A stretch of 64,000 bases of DNA from Suillus spraguei (taxonomy: Eukaryota; Basidiomycota; Agaricomycetes; Boletales; Suillaceae): NCBI GenBank assembly GCA_016800925.1, contig JABCPU010000290.1:21963-85962 (forward strand), read 5' to 3'. This document shows positions 1 through 10,887 of the stretch, one piece after another (the first letter of the stretch is position 1; each line of letters opens with the position of its first letter). The position numbers were made by a program, and so were the translations under genes. The notes beneath the pieces were generated by a model that ran no database searches, was not told where the DNA came from, and worked only from the letters and a program-made list of their open reading frames with translations.

Positions 1-665
1 CGTATCACATTCTGCACATCAAACTTACATATGCACCGCATAGACGATGAAAACCTGTAGAGTGCATGACTGAGGTACACCGCCGGAGCTTAGCAAATAC
101 AACTCACCTCGATAACTAGTGAAAGCTGCATGAGCCCATCAACATCATAGTACGAGGCTGCACGGAGGACTGAAGTTAAAACTCACTTTAAAACTCCATA
201 CAATTTCCGTGAGCGCATTGACGTTCGCATAGTTAATCACTAGATAGTAATACATGCAGTGAATGATCAAGGCCAAGTGCAGAGCATCGAATATCCTAAG
301 GTTTTAGGGAGATCTGTAGCCTCGACGTGCTCGATGATAGAAAGAATGCCTACCAGAGATAGATGACCTGTTATGGCGTTTAGCTTAAGGGCAGAACTGA
401 CGGAAAGCGGTATAAACGTACAGCCAGCTTAAAGAACGTCATCCCTGTGTCCCTATACGTCTGAAAGTAGATGAAAGTTTGGACATTGCTTAAACCGAAT
501 AGACTATTGGCAAAATAAGTCAGGATGACAGGAAACGCATAACTTTGATCGCATAACGAGTAAATTGTTTACGAACACTGCTGCAATGATAACCCCAATA
601 AAAAGTGCCCCGAACGTATCCCCGATGTCAAGTTGTGGGATGGGGTCCTGTGCCGGGGAAGACAT
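1..665 (-). CDS. DUF6534-type multi-span membrane protein, copy A (partial)
   Basis: This is the 5' part of a multi-exon gene that runs off the left edge of the window. The ATG is at 665. The first exon encodes a short polar N-terminus and then the motif LDIGDTFGALFIG, typical of the N-terminus of Agaricomycete DUF6534 membrane proteins. Exon 1 ends at a GTTCGT donor, and the next exon resumes with LFGLSNVQT. Further exons encode FDALHLALIIHCMYYYLV-like helices, also typical of the family. Membrane location follows from the hydrophobic segments; molecular function is unknown. It is the tandem partner of the gene at 2046-3907, at an offset of about 3245 bp. Confidence 0.7.
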
Positions 666-1399
666 TGTTGATTGTAATCTGCAAGGCGTCTGGGTAGTGT
701 ACAATGAGGCATATCTGTCACATGTTCAGTAGAAGCACATACCGCATGACTCAACCACGCTTTTGATTGCCTGTGACTCCAAGTTCGAGACTAGTACTGA
801 AAAAATCAGGCTAAAATGCACATGAGATCAAATCGGGAAACAAAAAGTGGGGCAATTATGTATATCAATGACTCAACCGCGTTGCGGCAAAATGCGACGT
901 AATCACCGTCAGCCGCAATCACAAGTCGTTCAACATCCATGGTTCGTGCACACAAAGACGCATGACCTACACCATGGTAGCTGACACGGGTCACTTGAAG
1001 AATGTACACAAGTACGATGCAGAACAAACATGACAATAATTTGATTCACGAAACTTAGCTAAGTTATTTCTCACAGGGTATCAAATTTCGTATCTTTGTC
1101 CAGCTCCTATATGTAATTAGCAAGGGTGCTCTATCAACCAACTACATAAAGGCCGAGCTTCGCCGGCAGCAACCTTGTACCATTAGAATAGGTCTCAATT
1201 TTTTACTTAAGAACCTCGTTTGGGATTCCAATAGGCTCTCTTCTGGCAAGGATTTCGGACAATATTACATAGTAAACTACAGTCGCGATAGCGAAAACTT
1301 CATAGGCTCCGTAGCATCGTTGATAAAACTTTCCTTGCGTTTATCAGACAAGGCTTTGGCGCATCAAGGTTTGCATCCGCTTCACGAAAGCCAATATGT

Positions 1400-1740
1400 C
1401 GACATGTTATTTCTTTCGTGCTGGATCCACTGGTGCGGATCATTGTCTCCGTATTTGCGAGACTGGCCAATGACTTTAACTTCTTGGTATATTATGGTGG
1501 TATACTATTCAGCAGATAAGTGTGAAGAGGCATCAATCCACTCTCATTCCTTTCAGTTTTTAATTTTCATTGCAGCTTCTCGAGTTAAATACATACAACT
1601 ATCTATCAGTGCACCCATAGTCAAACATCAGGTGGGATCAACTTTATTGAGTAGGCTAGTGGCTCTATCAACATCAGGGAAACATAATTCACTACGGAGT
1701 GCTACGGAGCACTCTGTAGCACAATCTGTCAAGATATGAC
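1400..1740. repeat. Degenerate sequence shared with 5190-5450
   Basis: About 250 bp around 1425-1640 resembles 5205-5400, with the shared run tctccgtatt.gcgaga.tggccaatgact. Both lie upstream of a DUF6534 copy, outside the clearly duplicated block. Open frames crossing them are not conserved between the two copies, so I treat this as a decayed repeat or pseudogene remnant of unknown origin. I recognise no protein family. Confidence 0.4.
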
Positions 1741-2045
1741 TATCGACGTCATTATCGTACGTACTCATACATTTATTTTACATACACAATCACTCCTCGT
1801 TGCACGCCTCAGACACGTTTCCCTGTGATTCTCCGTCTAAACCATCATATCAAAACCTCTCGTCGTCGAATATCGTTCTTTAGTCTTTTGAGCTAATTCC
1901 AAGTCATCGTTTCTCGTTCCGTTCCCAGTCCGAGCCTCATCAGATCTTCACACAATCCAACCCGCTGATTTGTAACAGCATCTTCCCGGTGCCTCACGCG
2001 GGCGTTACAACCTCGTTCGTCACATGGACGAGAAAGAATAAGAAT

Positions 2046-3907
2046 TCATCCCCGTTGTCGCCATGATGGGCTGCTGTGCCTAAAGCATGCTATCAAGTCC
2101 CAAATAAGACAAAAACTAGCACCGACCTTGACAGACTCAGGTCGGGACAGATCCATGACTTTGTTATCGGGATGCTTAAATACGTCCCTCTGGGATGACT
2201 TGAGCTCCTGATCTTCCGACGCCCTGATGTGTAACTCCGGGCGGTAGACCTCGTGGCGGTTGTGGAACTGGTAAGAATTGTCGGTGTCTGTGTTGGCCTG
2301 CGTGTAGTGTCGTGCATTCAGGAGTGCGAGGTACGAATTGACGTATACTTGAAACAGGACAACTGGTCAGCACAATTCTAGGGAAGGGGCTTTGGTATAC
2401 CTTTAGCCAATAAAAATTCAATAGCAAGGAAGATGAAGTTGTGCGGCATGGCTGCGCACTGTAGACCATCAGAGAAGAGATGGTCCACAAAATGTCTAGA
2501 AACTTACTGTAATCATGGCTATCATCGAACATACGCTGTATTTAAATGAGTCAAAATATGGAATAGTCTGGTAGGAAGAATACCTCGTCAGACAACCGGT
2601 ATTAATAATATAAGCCATGAGCTTTGTTATCAAGGAATCGGTGCTATGTATTTCGTGTTAGTAGTGTCTCAGAGCCAGGTAATGAATGAATCTTACCTAG
2701 AGAATCCAGTACGGGAGGTAGCCAGGAGGTAGCATAGTGACGATGCGACAACAACGTCGGCAAAAGTAATCGTGGCCAAAGCCATGTATGTCGCCCACTC
2801 GATTTTAAGCAAATCCGAAAAATCATGACATTGATATCTACTCACTATCAGCATTTCACGTAGCTAGGGAGCACACAGTTCACTCACAAAGCCCAAAGCA
2901 GGGCTGACATTGGGTTAGAATGATGAGCTAACAAGAGCGCCGTTTAAAACTTACCAATTACAACACCTGATGGGATCTTCAAAATTGAACAATAAGGATC
3001 TCCAGCTAACAAACTCACCTGAGTTTAGGATTATGACCACGCCCTAACGACGAATGAACATAATGAGATGCTTAGAACCTATATCAATTGTAAACCTACC
3101 ACTGCGATAGGGAGGGTTCTTGATCTGCCCTTGCTGACTAGGTATATCGCATCAGTCGTAGAAAATCCATCGGTAGAGAGACGCATACTTATCCATATAC
3201 GATAAACATACAGGCTATGGAACAAGAATGTATTAATGATTGATTGTGTATCACATTCTGCGCATCAAACTTACATATGCACCGCATAAACAATGAAAAC
3301 CTGTGGAATGCGTGATTGAGATGCACCTCAGAGTTTAGAAAATACTCACCTCGATAACTACCGAAAGCTGCGCAAGTCCATCAATATCATAGTACTATGG
3401 GGCCGCATGGAGGACCAAAGTAAGAACTTACTTTAAAACTCCATACAATTTCCGCGAGCGCATTGACGTTTGCATAATTGATCACTAGATAGTAATACAT
3501 GCAGTGGATGATCAAGGCCAAGTGCAGAGCATCGAATATCCTAAAATTGTAGAGCCTCAACGCGCTCGATAATAGCAACTCGAAAGAATGCCTACCAGAG
3601 CCAGATGACCTGTTATGGCGTTTAGCCTGAGGGCAGAACTGATAGAAGGTAGTTTAACGTACAGCCAGCTTATAGAATGTCATCCCTGTGTCCCTATGCG
3701 TCTGAAAGTAGACGAGAGTTTGAACATTGCTTAAACCGAATAGACTGTTCCGCAAAATAAGTTAGGACGACAGGAAACGCTTAACTTCAACTGCATAACG
3801 AGCAAATTGTTTACGAACACTGCTGCAATGGTAAGCCCAATAAAAAGTGCCCCGAACGTATCCCCAATGTCAAGTTGTGGGATGGGGTCCTGTGCCGAGG
3901 AAGTCAT
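2046..3907 (-). CDS. DUF6534-type multi-span membrane protein, copy B (complete, many exons)
   Basis: The gene starts at the ATG at 3907 (MTSSAQDPIPQLD) and can be followed through about ten short exons to a stop near 2046. Readable blocks in order are LDIGDTFGALFIG, LFGLSNVQTLVYFQTHRD, FDALHLALIIHCMYYYLV, YVYRIWIISKGR, EWATYMALATITFADVVVASSLCYLL, TDSLITKLMAYIINTG and YVNSYLALLNARHY. The last two blocks are the usual C-terminal signature of the DUF6534 family. The introns are 48-65 nt; the first uses a GTTCGT donor. Several hydrophobic helices indicate an integral membrane protein of unknown function. The precise stop is uncertain because a further intron near 2100 cannot be excluded. Confidence 0.7.
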
Positions 3908-4370
3908 TGCTGGCTGTAATCTGCAAGGTGTCTAGATATCAAGTACAATGAGGCTAATGCATTGCCGCCTGGTGCTTTTAACGGGGGCATATATATACCT
4001 GTCACGTATTTGGTACATACCGCATGACTCAAGGCCCATGAGGTCAAATCAAGCAACGAAAAGCGGCGCAGTTACATCAATGATCAAAGTATCATCATGA
4101 TTTTGCGCCACACCAGGGCGCACACAAAATCATGATGTAGCGTAATCACTGTCAGCCCGGAATTACACGTCGTTCAACATCCATGATTTGTGATGCAAAT
4201 ACATGACCTACACCATAGCAGCTGACACAGGTCACTTGAAGATTTATACAAGTAGTGATGCTACGCCAGTTCACGAAGCTTAGCTAAGTTACATAAGAAC
4301 ATATCTTTCTCGCAGGGTTATTTTTGTCCAGCCCGACAAGTATTTCTGTGCTCCATGACCATCAATCAAT

Positions 4371-6352
4371 CACTACAGAAGATGCGGCGGGAAAGTTGGA
4401 TTGATGCTTTAGAGGTACGCAGGGCATTTGCGAACTCATAATCCCCATACATGCTGATGGGCCTAGCGCTAATATGTCAAAATTCGCCATTTTATCTCCT
4501 CAGTACGTACTGGCTTCCCGAGGCAAGTTACAGTCCGTGCACCGTTAGGTCTGAAATGCTAACATAACATGGTACTTAAGACAGACCTCTTCATAATAAA
4601 TACCATGAGCTGTATCTCAATACGGGCTGCTTGATGAGGTGTTCATTCTAGCCTACCACATCCCTTGACTCTTATTCGGTTAATTTCGGTGCAGTGTGTT
4701 CAATATGACGGCTATCATTCTATTGAACTCTTACTTCTTATTCCGGCCATCTTTTCCCCTTACCATCTATAGTACGCAGTGATATCGAAGAACGGCATAC
4801 TTGAAGCTGTCAAATTTGTATTGACTAAACGTAAGGCCAAAGAATTCCTCGCACCCCCGGGCCTGAACGCGCGATACTACGCTCCCAATGCAGACACAAT
4901 GCATTCTTGGGTCTATCACCCGAGAATGTACATTAGAGCGTCGTAGGACAACGAACTCCAGGCATCCCAGAAAAGCATGTTTGAACATCCCGGTGTTGTT
5001 GTATATCATTCTATCGTCATAATGGTCAGTGGCTGCGCCACTGTCGACGGCATAGGACTGATGGCTTTTTTATAATTCGTATTCATTATCCTTTAGGGTC
5101 GGGAACCCCATGGCCGACATAGCCGGGATTTCGTATTCCTGGACTGATGACTTAGCCGCAACGGCTGGTTGAGGTGTGATGGAAGTGAATTCTTTTTCTT
5201 CAACGCGATGGATCAAGTGGTATGGACCATTGTCTCCGTATTCGCGAGACCGGCCAATGACTTCAACTTCTTGGCTGTATACTATTCAGCGGACAGGTGT
5301 AGAAAGGTATCAGTCCATTCTCATTCCGAAAGTGTCAGTTTATAATCTCGAGTCACTGAGTATGCACAACTATCTATCGGTGTACCCATAGTCGGGTATC
5401 AGTCGGATCAACTTTAAGGATCAAGTAGGCTAGTTCCATCCATCTTCGCGCCGCGCGCGGGCGTTGCAGCCTTGTTATGTAAATGAGCAATTGCGATGAG
5501 GGTAATTGATTGACGAGACCGAACCTCGAGCACATCCATTGAAATTTGAAGGTTTGAAACCCATGATTTTGAAGTTTGTCTGCAGTAAGTAGGTTTCGGT
5601 ACCAGTACTTGTACAGTGTAAGAAACTCAAATAAGGCGCTAGTAATCACTGATCGGGAACGCAGATATTTTACGATCAGAGATACTCAGGAAGTCCGACA
5701 TCGACCGTATTCTATGAATACATCTATCTCAAGTAAGTATACAAGATGCGTCGACGGCTTATCTCGAATCTACGCGATGCAGTACAAATGCACCGCCCGT
5801 ATATAGCCTCCCGGATCCGAATTTACTGCATTATGATTATGGGAAAGATTCAGCTAAATACGAAACTGAGGTCCCACCAGCCAGCGGTCCTATTAACCAT
5901 AGTTGTCCGACGACCGGATATGGATGCTACGTGTCCTTTCATTGATCAATAATCAGCCGTTGTCTCGGTCAAGTTTCAAGTTTCAGCGCATCTCTCCGTT
6001 CCGAATCGAGGGCATTTTATTTGTATATGAGCCAAGGAGCACATGCGATCATCAGGATCGGATGATTGCGGCTGGAAAACAAATAACCGAGCGCTAGTTT
6101 TAATTTTCGTTCAAATAGTACAACTCGTATGGTATACAATATATCCATGGAATTCTTGGCATCAGCAGGGTACGTAGGGGATACTGTGAGTAAACAAGCG
6201 GTATAAATACGAACAGACACGAGAAAAAAAATATACAAGTGCGCAAGATAACATGTCAACGTCATAGACAAGGGGCCCACAAGTCCCGAAAGATATCGCA
6301 TCACTCCACATGTATTGACAGCAAGCCCTGCCTGCGCCTTTAATTCCGAAGC
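4371..6352. other. No convincing gene
   Basis: Open frames in this stretch are short, lack family motifs and conflict with each other. Apart from the degenerate repeat at 5190-5450 I see nothing I can name. Confidence 0.5.
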
Positions 6353-7573
6353 CTACTTCCTTGTGGGAAATCCATCATCATACTCGACTTGTTGATCGAC
6401 CGTGATTTGCACACCCAACCCAGTGCGCGCACGGGGAATACCGTTATCAACGTCCTCCCCAATAATTGGAAGCACTGCCTTAGTTTCCTCGCCAGGAGTG
6501 ACACTGTTTTTGTCAGCGTCCCACTCTCCTCCCTCTTTACGACCAGCCACTGCCACGGTGGCATCACGCATATCACCGAGGGTGAATGTGTGGTTAACGC
6601 CTCTTGGTCTGTTCCCTGAGCCAGAGAGCGAGTGGGTATTGGCTCCCGATGAAGAAGCAGCATGGGAAGAGATGGAGAATGTGCCACCGTTGGCAAGGTC
6701 CCCTCTAACAGAGAGGATGATGCGCATAGACATTGTTGTAGTAAGAACAGCTGCCATGCTGGTGACAATTGTCTTGATAGGGTCGTTTGTACCCGTCGGT
6801 GTCATAATGAAGTAGAAGAGGACATTGATGAGGTTTACGAGGAGAATGGCACCGTACAGGTTCAAGCCATCACGAAGCATGAGACGCCAGTAAGACACCT
6901 GCCTAGTTTCGAGTGTTTTGATACTGCGCAGAGCAGCAAAGACGAAACTAGTGCCGTAGAGCAAGGTTGGAGCTAGCCAGTAAATTCCGACCCAGCTTGC
7001 GTTATTCAAGGGACCGGCAATGCACCCTTGGCCATCTAGAAGATGGACAGAGCGGTAGAAGCCGCAACAAATGGCAGTAACGACGATCTGCAAAGCGTAC
7101 AATCCCCACATAGTCATGCGAACATGCTGAACGTGGTCGTAGATGGCCGATATGCGCATGACATGTACAGCGGATGCAACAGCAAGGAGAATTGCTGTGC
7201 AGATTGGCTCGTAAGGCCAGAAGGCAACGCAGTCTGTGTCTTGTAAAACTGTCGTACTAAAGAACATGACGCCTGTGATCGCGGTTTCAGGTTAACGCCC
7301 GAGGTTTCGCGCGATAAGACAGGCTTGGAAAGAAAACGCACCGGTTACAATAAAATCTGCTAGGACCCAAAATTGCATGAAGTAATACATGAATTTCAGA
7401 GCTGGCCATTTTGGCAAACGTCCCAGCCTGTACGACCTGGGAGTGAGAACGAGAGCATCCCAGGCTAAGACAGTGAGTGTGCAGACGAAGAAATACTTTT
7501 GAGCAGACAGATGAGGTGGAAGATCCAAGGAAGGAGGGAGGGTGGGGGTGGAGCTGGTTGTATTCGACGACAT
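6353..7573 (-). CDS. DUF6533-type seven-helix membrane protein
   Basis: A two-exon gene. Exon 1 is 7573-7342 and exon 2 is 7272-6353, joined across a 69-nt intron (GTGCGT donor, CACAG acceptor); together 1152 nt give 383 aa. The N-terminal part, with YFFVCTLTVLAWDALVLTPR, is the DUF6533 signature seen in many Agaricomycete proteins of seven-transmembrane (GPCR-like) architecture. About six further hydrophobic segments follow, ending in a Ser/Gly-rich cytoplasmic-looking tail of about 100 residues. It probably sits in the plasma membrane or an endomembrane. Ligand and pathway are unknown. The frame is intact and the start is the only ATG ahead of the conserved block. Confidence 0.8.
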
Positions 7574-8101
7574 GGACGGAGGGAAAGAGGGAAGGTAATG
7601 AGCGCTGTATCTACATGGCTCAATAGCAGCTATTTTATTCGTAAGGGAGGCGGTTCACATCAGTTACTCATTATGTCAGCAGAATCTGATCCTAAGATTC
7701 TGTTGCACAGGGTCCATCCTTGGTCCATCCCACGGTAATTTATAAAGTGGCCGTAACAGCAATGAATCTTACCAATGTTCCATCCGACGAGCTCGCATAA
7801 TATCAATGTCTTCACTGTCGCCGTCGTCAACGCCTACTCTTACTACCTCAAGTGATCACCGAGTCAGTCTTCCGGTGGGGGAGATGACCAACCGTCATCT
7901 ACATCAACCACGCTATATCTGTATGTGTTACCTGATCCCACATATCCGTCATAGGTTAACACAGGCTCCATCATCCCATGCACCGCTTCCTGAACGTTTC
8001 AATCTGCAATCACAACACGTTTCTTTTCCCTTCATCGTCATCTTATTTTGAATTGATCTTTTAATTCCTTGATACCTTGTGTTCGGCTCCTTGCAACAAC
8101 A

Positions 8102-8812
8102 ATGAACGCTACGACCAGTTTCACGTTCCTCGCTACCCTTTTTGTTCTCCTTCTCATCTCCGCTTCTATCATATTCCGTTCCTTCCTCGTTCGGCGTCGT
8201 TTTCGTCAGCGTGTGGAAGACGCTTTGGCACAAGGAGTTGTTCTTGACCTGCAACCATCGGTACTCGGTCTTACTTCACGGTTTATTGGAGAGAAACCCA
8301 GCGTGCATGAAGCCCGGGTTGAACTAGATGTCTTACGAGAGAAATCTCAGTGGCAGGTCATCATGGTGTGTTTTGAGCTATTAAGTCATCTACATGCGGG
8401 CTTGACTGATATTTTCTCTCAACAGCCTGTCACTGCTCTTCTAACACACAGGGTCGAGCTTGCTGCGGAGTCGCGATTACCTCACGAGTCTCCACAACAA
8501 CAACGGCCCTCATTCCTTGCGCGCTTCAGGCGACATTCTGCATCTCCTGTTCCACGTCCAGCCACGATTATTCGAGACTGTACCTCACCAGAAGACAGTG
8601 TTTCCGTCTGTGTCCTAATCTCGATGCCTCACCCAGATTCCCCAATTCGCTTTAAGCGTTCACAGGAAGATTTGGTCAAATCACAACTAATTGATGCGAA
8701 CCTGGGCGTTAACACAGGGAGGGCCAGTGATGAGGAAGGCGTCCCAAACGTGGTTTTTGGTGTCGCCGAACTTCCTGTGCTTGGCGGCTGGACGGAAGCA
8801 ACGATGGCGTAA
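8102..8812 (+). CDS. Small single-pass membrane protein, unknown function
   Basis: From the ATG at 8102 the protein opens with one strong hydrophobic segment (residues about 5-25, FTFLATLFVLLLISASIIF) followed by an Arg-rich stretch, as in a type III or N-tail-anchored protein. A 60-nt intron (8366-8425, GTGTGT...CAACAG) is a multiple of three, so the frame stays open whether or not it is removed; spliced length is 216 aa. The rest is hydrophilic and Ser/Pro-rich. I do not recognise the family. The neighbours are unrelated. Confidence 0.55.
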   Translation: MNATTSFTFLATLFVLLLISASIIFRSFLVRRRFRQRVEDALAQGVVLDLQPSVLGLTSRFIGEKPSVHEARVELDVLREKSQWQVIMVCFELLSHLHAGLTDIFSQQPVTALLTHRVELAAESRLPHESPQQQRPSFLARFRRHSASPVPRPATIIRDCTSPEDSVSVCVLISMPHPDSPIRFKRSQEDLVKSQLIDANLGVNTGRASDEEGVPNVVFGVAELPVLGGWTEATMA

Positions 8813-9139
8813 TATTTTCGGTTTTACACTTCCCTGGTATGACAGACACGAATAGTGTGGTAATACAATACTTACCCTTTAACTGATCTTGGTTTTGCAT
8901 TATACTGTATTCTTGTTTTGTAACACTTACTACTACTTACTCACACCATGATACTCACCATACTATCTATTATGTATAGATAGGACTCAAGGAATTACCC
9001 GATTATTCTGTGTGGTTCCGCTAAGACACTGGGGTTAACGTCATGAAGGTATCTGTACCTGTTGTAACCTCATCTGTCGCATAACCCTGATACTCGAGTA
9101 CTGTGCCTTTGTACATAGAACGTACCGATGCCATGATCA

Positions 9140-9337
9140 CTACACGGCGTCACACGGTATTAAATAATTCAACATATCATGATCTACTAAGTGATTGTCT
9201 CCAAAATGCAGGTAGGCGTCGAGAAACCAGATATCTATCTTAACCATCAAGTCGTGATGATCGCCATCATACCAGCCAAATCGCACAGCGCCTGGGTATC
9301 TGCCATGAAGCTGTGGCAACAGCGCTCGAGACCCCAT
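9140..9337 (-). CDS. Possible exon, unknown protein
   Basis: A minus-strand frame with a compositionally protein-like stretch (GWYDGDHHDLMVKIDIWFLD). No start context, partner exons or family could be established. It may be the last exon of a gene whose upstream exons lie in 9340-9860. Confidence 0.2.
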   Translation of the reverse strand: MGSRALLPQLHGRYPGAVRFGWYDGDHHDLMVKIDIWFLDAYLHFGDNHLVDHDMLNYLIPCDAV

Positions 9338-9944
9338 CTGTTGATCTTTTAATTAAAGAAGGTGGCAAATTATTCACGCGCTGATCTCGAGTTCTCTCGG
9401 GTTGGTTATCATTCATGCTAATTGCATAGTGAAAACAGGACTTTGGAGAGCAACTATTTACATAACAAGGAATGCCATAATCCTGGATTTGGTAGACCTT
9501 GGTCGTGCTGGGTGAGACCAGGTCTCGCCGGAACTTCCGAAAGTCGCACAAGCCTGATGGGATGCTTAAATGATCAACGGTGTAGATATTTGCAATTTCA
9601 ACGTGGCAGAGATTGCCTTTGCTAGGGTTGAAATTCCTTCCTTGAAGTCTTGGGAGATCTCGCGTGCTGCGGGCTAGACCGCCGCCGGGTGTGTTTGACA
9701 CTAATCAGCAGACAGCGCGCGCCACGCTCGAGCCTAGCCATTAGGCCTTGCGGTGTTGTCGGATTGACTAACTGTGAAAGGTGCCGGTTCCTGAATGTTT
9801 GAACGACCGGAAGGAAACGACAGTATCCACACGTCCAGCTGAACTGTTTCGTCATCTTTCTCTCTAAGGTCTTCCTAACGACAACATCACATGATGCACA
9901 CGTAATCTACCTTTAAAAGTAATAATTAAACTTCATCTATGAAA

Positions 9945-10253
9945 TTATTTATTCATTATCCGACTAAAAGTATCGTCGAAACTTTCATTCTCCTCGATCC
10001 TTTTCAACTCCTCGACGGTCGCAAATACAGTAGCGACATCGTCAGGCGAGATACTCTCTGGACCAGCAAGAAGGTTATCTGCATCACAAGGCTCAGTCGA
10101 AAGCGGCGGTACTTGCGCGAAGGATGCTTCGAGATCCTGTGCAATTTCAGCAGCCATGTTGAAATTGTCGTTGATGTGATGCAAGAGGACGTCCTCTATT
10201 ATACATTGTGCATCGTGCATCATGCACCCATCTTTGGGGACGTCAAATTTCAT
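9945..10253 (-). CDS. Hypothetical 102-residue acidic protein
   Basis: An uninterrupted ATG-to-stop frame, acidic and probably helical (IIEDVLLHHINDN, ATVEELKRIEENE). It has no signal peptide or membrane segment and no recognised family. It lies between the ADE4 promoter side and unassigned sequence, and could be a real small gene or the final exon of a longer one. Confidence 0.3.
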   Translation of the reverse strand: MKFDVPKDGCMMHDAQCIIEDVLLHHINDNFNMAAEIAQDLEASFAQVPPLSTEPCDADNLLAGPESISPDDVATVFATVEELKRIEENESFDDTFSRIMNK

Positions 10254-10887
10254 GTTCTATTGAATTCAAATTTGAACTGTCCTATCAGATCTAAATTGCA
10301 TCTGGGTCCACGAGTCTTGGATCCTGCCAGGTTCTGCCACCCTCCCGTTGCATAAGTTCCGCCGCTGGCGCTAGGCACAATCGCTTTTGCCAACAACATC
10401 AGGGCTCCGGACCCTCAGGCCTCGACGTCAGCCTCGAACCTCAGTCGAACCTGCAGCCTCCTCGCTCGGTTCATATTTTCGCCCGCACTCCACTCCCCTG
10501 TAACATTATCATTACAGAGAATATATGTTTGCATCGTAATCGATCTTATCTCGATCATCCGACTTCGATACCTACATACCCATAGTCGTACTATTTAGCT
10601 TCATCACGATAGCTCAATACTTATCATGGTCATTCAATGCGAGAACCGCCTGTCGGATTTGTTTCCTGCCCACCTGGTGGTAGTCTCGTCGCATCTCTCC
10701 CTTGTGAAGCTGGACGACATTGCAGTGACCAGGTTGCACGTGCACCGGGCCGTCGCGTGGTGAACAGTCACTTTCCTTTTTTTTTGCTTTTTTTGCTTTT
10801 TGATGCATTTTATCGCGTCGTCCCTCTAAACCAAGAATCTAGGCTTGCTGCCTTCCAACCTTCCACCCTCCCTCGCGTCCGCAACTG

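Larger units (their letters stand above)
1..4370. repeat. Tandem duplication carrying two DUF6534-type genes
   Basis: Positions 1-1110 and about 3246-4330 align base for base over long stretches with scattered substitutions and small indels. The shared part includes the coding exons, the start codon region and about 400 bp upstream of the ATG. An example is the shared stretch around 960-1010 and 4200-4250. The unit is about 3.25 kb. The two copies are diverged enough that this is not an assembly duplicate. Confidence 0.75.

Noticed and set aside
1320..1739. 139-codon plus-strand frame
   Set aside because: It covers a degenerate repeat whose second copy (5190-5450) does not keep the frame.
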